NCBI GenBank assembly: GCA_002722255.1
Contig: PBLD01000008.1
Coordinates: 137,852 to 171,295 of the forward strand
Direction of reading: 5' to 3'
DNA length: 33,444 bases
Source of the DNA: Winogradskyella sp.
Lineage (GTDB): Bacteria > Bacteroidota > Bacteroidia > Flavobacteriales > Flavobacteriaceae
The notes under the pieces: model-generated
The model's database searches: none
Told to the model about the DNA's origin: nothing
What the model saw: only the letters and a program-made list of their open reading frames with translations
Part shown: positions 15,279-23,536 of the stretch, one piece after another
Position numbering within the stretch: position 1 is the first letter of the stretch
Layout: each line of letters starts with the position of its first letter
Made by a program: the position numbers and the translations under genes

Positions 15279-16373
15279 ATGAACACAATTACAAGACTAG
15301 TAGTATATACTATTATATCGGTAACCTTTGCGACAACTCACGCACAAGAAAAAGCAGTAGACAGCTTAAAAAAGACTTCAGTATACTATAAAATAGAGAC
15401 TCTTGAAGCTCTTAAAACTAAAATTGAAAAAGAAGAAAGAGAGTTTTTAAAACAAGAAATAGAATCTATTAATGATCGTTTGGACGCGAAGCAAATTTCG
15501 GCAGCAGAAGCCGAAGATTTAAAGAAGCAGGCAGCGGAAAAAAGAGCAGCTAATATTGAAAATAGATTAGCAATTGTAGATAACAAGATTGAACTCCTAA
15601 AGCGAAACGAATCGGTTTACGCTTCGGATGATGATGAATCTTTTGTTATTAGAATAGGCGGAGATGAAGACTTTGGCGATGAGTTTATCTACTTAGGAAA
15701 GAAAAATAGAGTCCATAAACCTCGTAAATACGACAGACGTACTACAAGCGATATTGTATTTGCTTTCGGACTAAATAATGCTCTAATAGAAGGTGAGGGT
15801 CTGGATGATTCACCATACAAAATAGGCGGCTCAGGTTTTATGGAGTTGGGTTATGCCTGGAAAACAAGAATTTTTCAAAACACTAACTTTTGGAGATTGA
15901 AATATGGTTTTTCATTTCAATGGAACAAATTAGACATAAAAGATAATCAATACTTTGTCAACACAGATGGAGATGTGACTTTACAAGAATTTCCTGTAGA
16001 ACTAAACAAAGCAAAGTTTAGAACAACCAACTTGGTATTTCCTGTACATTTAGAGTTTGGTCCATCTAAAAAGATTGAAAAAGAAGACTACTTTAGATAT
16101 TCTACACGAAATAAGTTTAAGATAGGTGTTGGTGGTTATGCTGGTCTTAACATTGGTAGCATGCAAAAGCTAAAGTACAAAGAAGATGGTAACCGTATAA
16201 AAAACAAGCAACGAGGCGGTTATGAAGTAAATGAGTTTGTGTATGGATTAAGTAGTTATTTAGCTTGGGGAGATACTGCATTATATGTTAAGTATGATCT
16301 TAATCCGTTATTCAAAAATCAAGCTTTTGACCAAAACAATATATCAGTAGGTCTAAGATTTGATATGGACTAA
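15279..16373 (+). CDS. Envelope protein with coiled coil and predicted beta-barrel
   Basis: A 364-residue exported protein, family not recognised. A signal peptide (about 1-22, ending in THAQ) leads into a strongly heptad-like charged coiled coil at about 38-112, then an acidic patch (DDDES) and a beta-rich region from about 145 to the end. The latter has alternating hydrophobic strands, Gly/aromatic turns and a terminal strand (NISVGLRFDMD) typical of small outer membrane barrels. The layout suggests a periplasmic coiled coil joined to an outer membrane barrel. It follows the sigma and membrane-protein genes and ends at a strong terminator, so it is probably part of the same unit, either as a target or as a sensor input. 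Confidence 0.82.
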   Translation: MNTITRLVVYTIISVTFATTHAQEKAVDSLKKTSVYYKIETLEALKTKIEKEEREFLKQEIESINDRLDAKQISAAEAEDLKKQAAEKRAANIENRLAIVDNKIELLKRNESVYASDDDESFVIRIGGDEDFGDEFIYLGKKNRVHKPRKYDRRTTSDIVFAFGLNNALIEGEGLDDSPYKIGGSGFMELGYAWKTRIFQNTNFWRLKYGFSFQWNKLDIKDNQYFVNTDGDVTLQEFPVELNKAKFRTTNLVFPVHLEFGPSKKIEKEDYFRYSTRNKFKIGVGGYAGLNIGSMQKLKYKEDGNRIKNKQRGGYEVNEFVYGLSSYLAWGDTALYVKYDLNPLFKNQAFDQNNISVGLRFDMD

Positions 16374-16406
16374 AATAAATTTTTCATCAATCAATTTTTG
16401 AGTGTT

Positions 16407-16445
16407 AAAAGCCTTAATCTAAAAATATAGATTAAGGCTTTTTTT
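16407..16445. terminator. Bidirectional terminator after the sigma factor cassette
   Basis: GCCTTAATCT (16411-16420) pairs perfectly with AGATTAAGGC (16429-16438), flanked by four A before and seven T after. It lies between the convergent barrel-protein and potassium-channel genes. Confidence 0.9.
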
Positions 16446-16467
16446 AGTATGTTTTAAGAGAATTTAC

Positions 16468-17400
16468 TTAGTTCAATTCTGCTTTTTTACTCTCATTAAT
16501 TCTACCAACGTCAACAAGTAGTTTTCCATTGTGTCGTTTTGCAGCATAGACAAATTTTTGTCCCCATTCAATCTCTTCTGGTTTGTAAGATGATCTTGAA
16601 TATACCATTTGTCCAGAAGACTCGTCAAAAGCTTTGAGCATAGCTATAAACTCAAAGTCCTTTTCAAAATAGTCCTCTTTGTTCAGTTCATAAAGTGGGC
16701 TGTTTTTATCAATAGGATGTACTACAGTCCACATAGAAGGGAAAAACCTCACGTTGTCTCTTTCCAAATCTAGAATATGAAAATCTCTCAGCTCAGAGTT
16801 TTTACGTTTCATAGATACACTTACGTTGATTTCTACGTCTAGCAATTCATTTTTTTGAGGGTTAACCAATCTAAACATAAATCCATTTATGTCTTGATAT
16901 GGCGCAATTATAGCTTTTTGACTAAATTTAATTTTAGATATTGGCTTAGAGAATCTTCCGTAAAATAAACCTGTAGCTAGTGCAAAAAACAAAAGCCCAA
17001 GTAATGATTCTGTAGCTGCAACAATATTTGCTAATAAGCCTAAAGGAGCAACTTGGCCATAGCCTAAAGTTGTTATGGTTTGAGCGCTAAAAAAGAAAGC
17101 CTCCATAAACTGCTCAAAAGGAGTTAAACCATGAATACCTGTTAAATGTTCTATGCCAATAAGACTGTAGATAGTTGCAAAAAACGTATTAACAAGAAAA
17201 TAGGTGAGTGCTACAATGCCAAAGAAATGAGACCATTTCATAGTTACCAAACTATGAAAGAAGTTTAAACGCTCAAGGAAGCTGATGTTTGTTTTTTCAA
17301 TATTAAAACTTCCATCCTTGTTTAAGCTTCTATAGCCTTTGGAGTATGATTTTTCGCCTAAACCAAAATCTTCAAAATCTTCTTTTTTGTGTTTTGCCAT
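16468..17400 (-). CDS. Inward-rectifier-type potassium channel (KirBac family)
   Basis: A 310-residue inner membrane channel subunit, expected to act as a tetramer. It has an N-terminal cytoplasmic slide region, a first transmembrane helix at about 59-80, and a pore helix with selectivity filter TLGYG at 111-115 (QTITTLGYGQVAP). The second helix is at about 122-146 (LLGLLFFALATGLFYGRFSK). A beta-rich cytoplasmic Kir domain runs from about 150 to 300, including FMFRLVNPQKNELLDVEI and VVHPIDKNSPLYEL. This order identifies the Kir rather than the Kv or KcsA type. The filter has Leu where Kir channels usually have Ile or Val. It is leftward, and no hairpin separates it from the upstream nucleoid-protein gene, but the 127-base gap contains a TAACTTTA element, so it may have its own promoter. 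Confidence 0.95.
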   Translation of the reverse strand: MAKHKKEDFEDFGLGEKSYSKGYRSLNKDGSFNIEKTNISFLERLNFFHSLVTMKWSHFFGIVALTYFLVNTFFATIYSLIGIEHLTGIHGLTPFEQFMEAFFFSAQTITTLGYGQVAPLGLLANIVAATESLLGLLFFALATGLFYGRFSKPISKIKFSQKAIIAPYQDINGFMFRLVNPQKNELLDVEINVSVSMKRKNSELRDFHILDLERDNVRFFPSMWTVVHPIDKNSPLYELNKEDYFEKDFEFIAMLKAFDESSGQMVYSRSSYKPEEIEWGQKFVYAAKRHNGKLLVDVGRINESKKAELN

Positions 17401-17527
17401 ATGGCTCTAAATTAAGAAAAAATGAATGAAGTTTTTTGTTGGTTTTATGTGTTTGAGAACTGTTGCTAAAGTTAGGTTTAATATAATCTAATATTGATTT
17501 GTGTCTGTAAAATAAATTCTATCTGTC

Positions 17528-18577
17528 CTAAGCCTCTTCATTAAAAAACACCTTGTAATAGTGCATTTTCTTTTCCTCGTCGTAACCACGTTCTAGATAT
17601 TCGGCAGAAGCATCTGGTGCGTCAACATCGAGTTTTATCTGTATGTTGGTGTCTAGTTTTATTTCGGGTTTTATTTTTTGCTTTTGCTTTTTTAAGACAC
17701 GTTCTGAGACATCAAATTGGTTTCTAATGAGTACATTGTTTTCGGCTTCGTAGGTTTTTTTGTAGTCTTCAAAAAGTTGTATTTGGTCTTCCTCTTCAAA
17801 TACTTCTTCTTTAAAGTTTTCAATATTTACAATTTCATTTTCTTTAAAAAAGTCTACTGTTTTTGCTAAGAAATTACTCTGCTCTTGTCCGCCAAAATTG
17901 GGTTGTAAAACCTCTTTAGAAAACTCTCTACAGAGTTCTATGCAGTTTTTGGTGTGTTGGTTGCTATCGTCTGGGTATTTAATGTTTAGGAAGCTTTTAA
18001 TCCAGTATTGCGTATCGTAAGTGTTGTTGTCTACACTAAATACTATTTTACCTTCCATGTCTGAGGTGTTTAGTATTAAACAACCCTTATCTACCTTTTT
18101 GGCTTGTATGCCTTTTTGTACCAAAATATCATAGTTGCCTTCTTCTAAATAGGTTTGAAAAAATTCGGTTTTGTTTTCAATTTTATAAATACCTATAGCA
18201 TCAACAAAAAAGTCTTCATATTGTATGTTTTCAAAATGACAAACCAGTACATCTCCTGTTTTTATTTGCGCTGAATTGCTTTGCTCATACAAATGTGTTA
18301 CAATGTGTTTTGAAGTCTCGACAAAATCCGCTTCCTCTTTAAAAAGTTGGTCAGAATAGGTGTTAATCTCATTAAGTCCAACATTACTATGATGATGAAA
18401 ACGGTAGCTCTCAGTAACACTTACAAAGGGTTTTAGTAAGTAAGGTAACATAAGGTTGTATGTGGCTTCATCAAAATGCACAGCCGCATCTGAAAACGCG
18501 TTTTTAGTATCGTTAAATTTGTTGCCAACTTTATGAATAATGCAGTGTTTTATTGAGGCTTTTTGTCGTTTTATCAT
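17528..18577 (-). CDS. Nucleoid-associated protein, NdpA/YejK family
   Basis: A 349-residue cytoplasmic protein of the family that includes Escherichia coli YejK, found associated with the nucleoid; its biochemical role is not settled. The N-terminus (IKHCIIHKVGNKFNDTK) and the pattern around residues 90-170 (HIVTHLYEQS, GDVLVCHF, GIYKIENKTEFF, KGCLILNT) fit the family. The C-terminal half has an acidic helical stretch (FKEEVFEEEDQIQLFEDYKK) and ends in short beta strands. There is no signal peptide or transmembrane segment. It sits alone in a leftward row of envelope genes, which tells little about its role. Identification is from overall pattern rather than a catalytic motif. Confidence 0.85.
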   Translation of the reverse strand: MIKRQKASIKHCIIHKVGNKFNDTKNAFSDAAVHFDEATYNLMLPYLLKPFVSVTESYRFHHHSNVGLNEINTYSDQLFKEEADFVETSKHIVTHLYEQSNSAQIKTGDVLVCHFENIQYEDFFVDAIGIYKIENKTEFFQTYLEEGNYDILVQKGIQAKKVDKGCLILNTSDMEGKIVFSVDNNTYDTQYWIKSFLNIKYPDDSNQHTKNCIELCREFSKEVLQPNFGGQEQSNFLAKTVDFFKENEIVNIENFKEEVFEEEDQIQLFEDYKKTYEAENNVLIRNQFDVSERVLKKQKQKIKPEIKLDTNIQIKLDVDAPDASAEYLERGYDEEKKMHYYKVFFNEEA

Positions 18578-18638
18578 CAGTAAATAAATAAGAAAATACG
18601 TGTTTGCAATACTACAAAAGGAACGGCTTAAAACTAAG

Positions 18639-18665
18639 AAAACGCCAAAATAAATTTGGCGTTTT
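18639..18665 (-). terminator. Terminator after the OmpA-family gene
   Basis: AAAACGCCAAA (18639-18649) pairs perfectly with TTTGGCGTTTT (18655-18665) around a five-base loop. On the minus strand it lies 31 bases after the OmpA-family stop codon and ends in a T-rich stretch. Confidence 0.85.
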
Positions 18666-18696
18666 CAGACTCAGGGACTTTGAGATTTGGTTGCGG

Positions 18697-20244
18697 TTAA
18701 ATTTTTACAAACTCTACACGTCTATTTTGTGCTTTCCCACTTGCAGTATTATTTTCAGCAACTGGTTCTGATTCTCCTTTGCCTTCAGTAGTTAGGCGAT
18801 TTGCCGAAATATTGTAAATGTTTACTAAAGCCGTTTTTACAGCTTCAGCTCTTTCCTTAGAAAGCTTTAGGTTTGAGTCGTCAGGACCATCGGAGTCGGT
18901 ATGTCCAATTATGTTGAGTTTAATGCTATCGTCTTGCATTAATACTTGTGAGATTTGGCGTACTATACCTAGTGATTGTGGTTGTATATTGGCAGAACCA
19001 GAATCGAACAAAATACCGTTGGTAGAAATTTTGCCTTCGGACATTAACTTACGTCTAAGATCTACTCCTCCTTCAGCAACTTTAACGTTTTTTATAAAGA
19101 CACGTTCTTCGCCATCTGTTAGACCATACACATGAAATTTTAAGTAATTAAGAACGTTAAGTTCTTCAATAAATCTTGGTATATCTATGTATTTGACCTC
19201 ATTAACCCAAAGTCTGAAACGCTTTTTGGTGACGGAAATAGCAATGTGTGGTTGGTTTTTAACCTCGTCTCTAATGTCTGCAGTTAAACCAGAGTTAATC
19301 ATACCAGCTTTGCCATTGAAAAAATTGTAAGTATCTATATTGAAAGGCGCGTACTGTCCCAACGGAAGCGAAACGGATACATAATGAGTTTCTCCGTTTG
19401 AAAATGTATTAGCATCACTTAATATAACGTGTACTCTTGCGCCAGAAGACGTTTTATTGCTAACACCAGATGTTAGTAAATCGAATTCTATAGTGTAGTC
19501 TTCTGGCAGTTGACTAAGATCGGGTATGGCGTATAATCTGTAGCCTGCTTTTAGCTCAAACCAATTGCCTTCTACTTTATTAAATTTTACGATGTTACCA
19601 GAGCCGTTCGTGTTCCATTTGCTTGGTAAATCTCCAATAAAATCATTTGAAAAATCATCAAAAAATAGCGTTTTATCTCCAGGAACAAAATCATACTTAC
19701 TATAAACTTCTATCCCGTCCGAAATATTTGATGGTGTTTCTTTAACATCGTATTCTTCATTATCGTCATTGTCAGAATTGTCAGTAGGTTTATCTTCTGA
19801 TTTCTCATCGGACTCTGCAGTGTCATCTTCATCTTCACTGTCACGTTCACGCTGCCCGAGGAGTAATTCTTTAGCTGTTTTTATGCTATACTTTAGTGCT
19901 TTTTTTGCTTTGTTTATCTGCAAGGTGGCTTTTCCTTGCTTTAAAACGCCAACACCATCTAAATCGTTTACAATATCTGGTGCACTATCGCTAAGTGAGG
20001 ACATCTCATCTAGTGCTTCTTCGAGTACATCAATGTCGTCATCATCTAAGGATTTGCCAGATGCAGCATAACCATCATATTTATAGACTTTATCATACAA
20101 ATCGAAGGATTCTTGAACAAAATTATCTACACTTGTGACACCAACTCTGCTTTTTGGGCGTTTGATTTTTTTTGTTTGAGCATCAAGGGTAGGAGTAATA
20201 AAGAGGATAATACAAAACGCGAGGGAAATTTTTGTAAAATTCAT
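18697..20244 (-). CDS. OmpA-family outer membrane protein with internal lectin-like region
   Basis: A 515-residue exported protein. A signal peptide (cleavage near DAQ, residue 23) is followed by a helical Asp/Ser-rich segment to about 130, a very acidic low-complexity linker (about 134-166) and a beta-sandwich, LamG-like region at about 188-392 (FFDDFSNDFIGDLPSKWN, then YTIEFDLLTSG, then FRLWVNEVKYID). Residues about 409-515 are an OmpA C-terminal domain that binds peptidoglycan (LFDSGSANIQPQS, then IIGHTDSDG, then KERAEAV). The diaminopimelate-binding pair is present as Asp450 and Arg465 with the usual 15-residue spacing. It should tether the cell wall, with the sandwich domain contacting a polysaccharide or protein partner (inferred). 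There is no transmembrane barrel, so anchoring is by the OmpA domain. It is transcribed alone, with its own terminator. Confidence 0.9.
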   Translation of the reverse strand: MNFTKISLAFCIILFITPTLDAQTKKIKRPKSRVGVTSVDNFVQESFDLYDKVYKYDGYAASGKSLDDDDIDVLEEALDEMSSLSDSAPDIVNDLDGVGVLKQGKATLQINKAKKALKYSIKTAKELLLGQRERDSEDEDDTAESDEKSEDKPTDNSDNDDNEEYDVKETPSNISDGIEVYSKYDFVPGDKTLFFDDFSNDFIGDLPSKWNTNGSGNIVKFNKVEGNWFELKAGYRLYAIPDLSQLPEDYTIEFDLLTSGVSNKTSSGARVHVILSDANTFSNGETHYVSVSLPLGQYAPFNIDTYNFFNGKAGMINSGLTADIRDEVKNQPHIAISVTKKRFRLWVNEVKYIDIPRFIEELNVLNYLKFHVYGLTDGEERVFIKNVKVAEGGVDLRRKLMSEGKISTNGILFDSGSANIQPQSLGIVRQISQVLMQDDSIKLNIIGHTDSDGPDDSNLKLSKERAEAVKTALVNIYNISANRLTTEGKGESEPVAENNTASGKAQNRRVEFVKI

Positions 20245-20324
20245 TTTAAGTAATTGATTAATAGCGCTCTAAAATAATAAGAACAATTGATACTTAAAAA
20301 TGAAATGTATAAATGGTTAATAAT

Positions 20325-22688
20325 TTAATGTAGTTTGTAGACAACTATTGTTTTGTCGTCTGCTTGAGTGATTAATTCTAAGCCTTTACTTTTATCTAGT
20401 TTTTGTAGTTCTGCAGTAGATGTCCCAAAAACAGGAAAGTTAGGGATTAACTTTGCCTGGCTGTCGAATAGATATACTTTTTTAGATTGTAAATCTGTAG
20501 TGGTAATGTAGATTTTATCATTTAGATAAAAGATTTTTGGTGCTGTGTAAACGCCGTAATCTAAGTCTACTCTTCTTGTTTTAATGAAAAGTTTATTTTC
20601 ATACATCGAAACCAAAGTTTTACTTGTTGTAGTGATATTATGTTTATCTGATAACTTAAGATCTTTTCGACTTATATTTCCTCTGGTGTCTACTTGTACA
20701 AGCTGCCCAAGTGTATTTGATGATGTGAACTTATTTTGGTAAAGGTAGATCTCATTGTTAGAAAAGCGAATTTTATCCTTAACGTCAACTCTTACGCTGC
20801 CTTGACGATTTAAAATTTTTAGATTCTCTTCTGTAGAGAATACAATATAATCTTTACTGCCAATTCTAAAGTGTTTTGGTTGTGATGTGATGGTTTTGTT
20901 GTTGCTTTTATATACAAATCCACTAACTGATTTTCCTTTAGCATCATACATAAGAAGTTTTTTGCCTTGTGTTATCAGGAGCCTGTAGTTTTTTCGCTTA
21001 TCGTAATCAAATACAGAAAGTGGTTGTGTAATTTCATCATTAAACTTTTTTGGAAAAGGAGAAACGTCATTTCCATTTCTGTCTAAAACATAAAGACGGT
21101 TTGGCGTTGCAAAAGCTAATTGTAACCTTCCGTTTTTATACATGTCTATTTGTTCAATTTTTCCCAGTATTTTTCCCTGAAGTTGTTTTTTCCAAAGTAC
21201 ATTGCCAGAGTTAGAGATAAGGTACAGTACGTTATTAGCATCTTGGACAGCAATATCGTGTGTATTGTTAATGTAATTTTCTACGGTTTGAGGTGGTGAA
21301 ACTATTTGTGCGTCTAAAGCGGTAGTAAATGTTTCTGTTACAGAGTTTGAAGCGGCTTTTTTCTTAAATTCCTCTAAAACGCCATTAACGTGTGCAAAGT
21401 TATCTTCGTAAATATATTGTACCACATTAGCATGATAGTTTTTTGTTTCTATGCCTAAATGTTCTGAAAGTGCCTTATTATTTTTAAAGATAAAGATGGA
21501 AGCATCATCACTTAGATTAGGACTTATGTTTTTAAAGGTATCTGAGTTCGCAATTGTATTATTATTTAAGGCGTCAGATAGTATGGATTTGATAGTTTCA
21601 ATTGTGTTTGAAAAAACAACAAAATCATCATATTTAAAAAAGTAGTTAGCGCCTTCGTAACTTATAATTGGTTGTAGTCTAGTTTTGAAAAATTCAGGAT
21701 TTTCAAATTCATAAATATCAATATCTCTGTAGGTTTCGGCAATAGATTTTTCTTCAATAGTTTCAATGATTAAGTCTGTGTCTAGAGAGTGGAGGATAAG
21801 CGCGTTATCTGCCAGAGCAATTTCATTTGTAAAATTTAAAAAGGTTTTAGTGCTATCTGGTTTTTTAGAGTTAAACCTTTTTAAGTTATTGCTTAAAACA
21901 TTGTAGTCATTATAAGATATACTGAACAGTGAATTGGTGTTTGCAGGAGCAATATTTGTAGTTTTTGTGGTTTGAGGAATCGTGTTTTTAAAACAATCTA
22001 AAATTTGTGACATGGAGTCGGTGGCAGTTACAATGCCGTTGAAATATAAATTTTCATCAGATAAATTTAAGTCTAGTAAAGAATAATTGTTGTTTAATTC
22101 CTTTATACCGCCAGAAAGCAGAAGATTGGAATAATTTGAGGTTTTTGATTTAAATACAACTGAAGCAATTGTTTTCTCCTCTGCTGTTTCAATTAAATTG
22201 ATAAGATCATTTTTAGACTCGTTTAGTTTTAGGTTTTTGATGATATCTAAACTGTTTGATGCAGCAAAAACATTATTCAAAACTTTATGGTAAAATACTG
22301 ATGAGTCAATTTGAGTTTTGGTAATATTAAATTCAGATAACTTTTCTGAAATGTGATTTGGAATGGAGTCTAAAATAAATAAAGTAGAGTCGTTTTTGGT
22401 TAAAATGAGATTTTCCGGATTGGATGAATTTAAAAATGCAACGTAAACCTTGTTTGATGTATTTAGGTTTTTAAGAACTTCTGAGGCATTATTTAACTCC
22501 TTATTATATATGCTCTTTAAAATGGTGTGTTTTTTAGAGCTATTAATAAAATCATTTAGTTCATTAATTGAAATTACAACTTCCGATTCTGAAGGGAGAA
22601 ATTTATAAGGAGATTTTGAATAATTATAGTCCCTTTGGCAAGACACTAAAATGAAAAGTAAAATCAATAAAAATCCAAATTGCTTCAT
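20325..22688 (-). CDS. Large lipoprotein with propeller-like C-terminal half
   Basis: A 787-residue lipoprotein of unrecognised family. The signal peptide ends in a lipobox, LVSC with Cys17. The mature N-terminus (CQRDYNYS) lacks a strong acidic export signal, so a periplasmic rather than surface location is slightly favoured. Residues about 20-460 are a mixed region that I cannot assign. Residues about 465-787 repeat a strand pattern typical of a beta-propeller of PQQ/quinoprotein-like type: DANNVLYLISNSGNVLWKK, TPNRLYVLDRNGND, GKKLLMYDAKGK, KIYITTTDLQSKKVYLFDS. No catalytic motif is visible. It follows rnhB by 30 bases in the same direction, but a TATATTTG element lies within the gap, so it is probably transcribed on its own. 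Confidence 0.85.
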   Translation of the reverse strand: MKQFGFLLILLFILVSCQRDYNYSKSPYKFLPSESEVVISINELNDFINSSKKHTILKSIYNKELNNASEVLKNLNTSNKVYVAFLNSSNPENLILTKNDSTLFILDSIPNHISEKLSEFNITKTQIDSSVFYHKVLNNVFAASNSLDIIKNLKLNESKNDLINLIETAEEKTIASVVFKSKTSNYSNLLLSGGIKELNNNYSLLDLNLSDENLYFNGIVTATDSMSQILDCFKNTIPQTTKTTNIAPANTNSLFSISYNDYNVLSNNLKRFNSKKPDSTKTFLNFTNEIALADNALILHSLDTDLIIETIEEKSIAETYRDIDIYEFENPEFFKTRLQPIISYEGANYFFKYDDFVVFSNTIETIKSILSDALNNNTIANSDTFKNISPNLSDDASIFIFKNNKALSEHLGIETKNYHANVVQYIYEDNFAHVNGVLEEFKKKAASNSVTETFTTALDAQIVSPPQTVENYINNTHDIAVQDANNVLYLISNSGNVLWKKQLQGKILGKIEQIDMYKNGRLQLAFATPNRLYVLDRNGNDVSPFPKKFNDEITQPLSVFDYDKRKNYRLLITQGKKLLMYDAKGKSVSGFVYKSNNKTITSQPKHFRIGSKDYIVFSTEENLKILNRQGSVRVDVKDKIRFSNNEIYLYQNKFTSSNTLGQLVQVDTRGNISRKDLKLSDKHNITTTSKTLVSMYENKLFIKTRRVDLDYGVYTAPKIFYLNDKIYITTTDLQSKKVYLFDSQAKLIPNFPVFGTSTAELQKLDKSKGLELITQADDKTIVVYKLH

Positions 22689-22705
22689 ATGTAAAGTTAT
22701 ATGTA

Positions 22706-22713
22706 CAAATATA
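22706..22713 (-). promoter_or_regulatory. Candidate -7 element for the large lipoprotein gene
   Basis: On the minus strand this reads TATATTTG, an exact TAnnTTTG match, 17 bases before the lipoprotein ATG and just after the rnhB stop codon. The TTG element would have to lie inside the rnhB coding region, and I do not see a clear one. Confidence 0.5.
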
Positions 22714-22718
22714 AAAAG

Positions 22719-23321
22719 TTATAAATCTAAACGGTATTGCTCAGGTAATAATCTGAATGATTTTCTGTGGTATTTTGTCACTCCATATTTTTTTATTGCT
22801 AGTCTATGCTCTTTGGTTGGATAGCCTTTGTTCTTTTTCCAGTTGTACATAGGAAATTCTTCATGAATTTTTTCCATATAAAGATCTCTGTAGGTTTTTG
22901 CTAAAATTGAAGCTGCAGCAATATTGAGATATTTGCCATCTCCTTTTATTATAGTTTTATAAGGAATAGAATTATAGGGTTTAAATTTGTTTCCATCTAC
23001 TATAATATAATCAGGTTCGATTGTCAGTTGTTCAATAGAGCCATGCATAGCTTTAATAGAAGCGTTAAGAATGTTTATGCTGTCTATCTCATCTTCAAAT
23101 ACGTGCTGTATACCATACGATAAAGACTTAGCCTCAATAATGGGCTTTAATAACATTCTTTTTTTTTCCGAAAGTTGTTTAGAGTCATTTAAAATGGTAT
23201 TAACAAAATCTGAAGGTAAAATAACAGCGGCAGCAGTAACAGGGCCTGCCAAACAACCTCTGCCAGCCTCATCTGTGCCGCATTCAAAATCATAAGTTGA
23301 GAATTGAGTTTTTAAAGCCAA
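22719..23321 (-). CDS. rnhB: Ribonuclease HII
   Basis: This 200-residue enzyme cuts the RNA strand of RNA-DNA hybrids and starts removal of single ribonucleotides from DNA. The catalytic carboxylates are visible: Asp17 and Glu18 in GTDEAGRG, Asp109 in IIVDGNKF, and Asp146 in [19 protein letters not shown] and [10 protein letters not shown] are further RNase HII blocks that separate it from RNase HIII and HI. Length is typical. It has a -7-like element 16 bases upstream and is divergent from susC across a 215-base intergenic region. Confidence 0.97.
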   Translation of the reverse strand: MALKTQFSTYDFECGTDEAGRGCLAGPVTAAAVILPSDFVNTILNDSKQLSEKKRMLLKPIIEAKSLSYGIQHVFEDEIDSINILNASIKAMHGSIEQLTIEPDYIIVDGNKFKPYNSIPYKTIIKGDGKYLNIAAASILAKTYRDLYMEKIHEEFPMYNWKKNKGYPTKEHRLAIKKYGVTKYHRKSFRLLPEQYRLDL

Positions 23322-23337
23322 AATGTTAAAATTTGAA

Positions 23338-23345
23338 CAAAGTTA
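23338..23345 (-). promoter_or_regulatory. Candidate -7 element for rnhB
   Basis: The minus strand reads TAACTTTG, an exact TAnnTTTG match, 16 bases before the rnhB start. No convincing TTG is found at the normal distance. Confidence 0.45.
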
Positions 23346-23477
23346 AAATTTTAACGCAACCCTTTTACAGTTTTGGTATCTACGTAATGAGTTAAGCGTC
23401 AAAAAACACTAATTAAATTATAGTTAAGTTTTGTTGATGAAATCGCAAAACCGTTAACATTTTTTTGGCAAAAACGC

Positions 23478-23508
23478 TTGTTTATTTAATATTTAATTAA
23501 GATGTTTG
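23478..23508 (+). promoter_or_regulatory. Promoter of the susC operon
   Basis: TTG at 23478-23480, a 20-base AT-rich spacer and GATGTTTG at 23501-23508 match the flavobacterial consensus except for the first base of the -7 element. The susC ATG is 28 bases downstream. Confidence 0.6.
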
Positions 23509-23536
23509 CAACTAGACTAACTCAAATAATTGTTTT

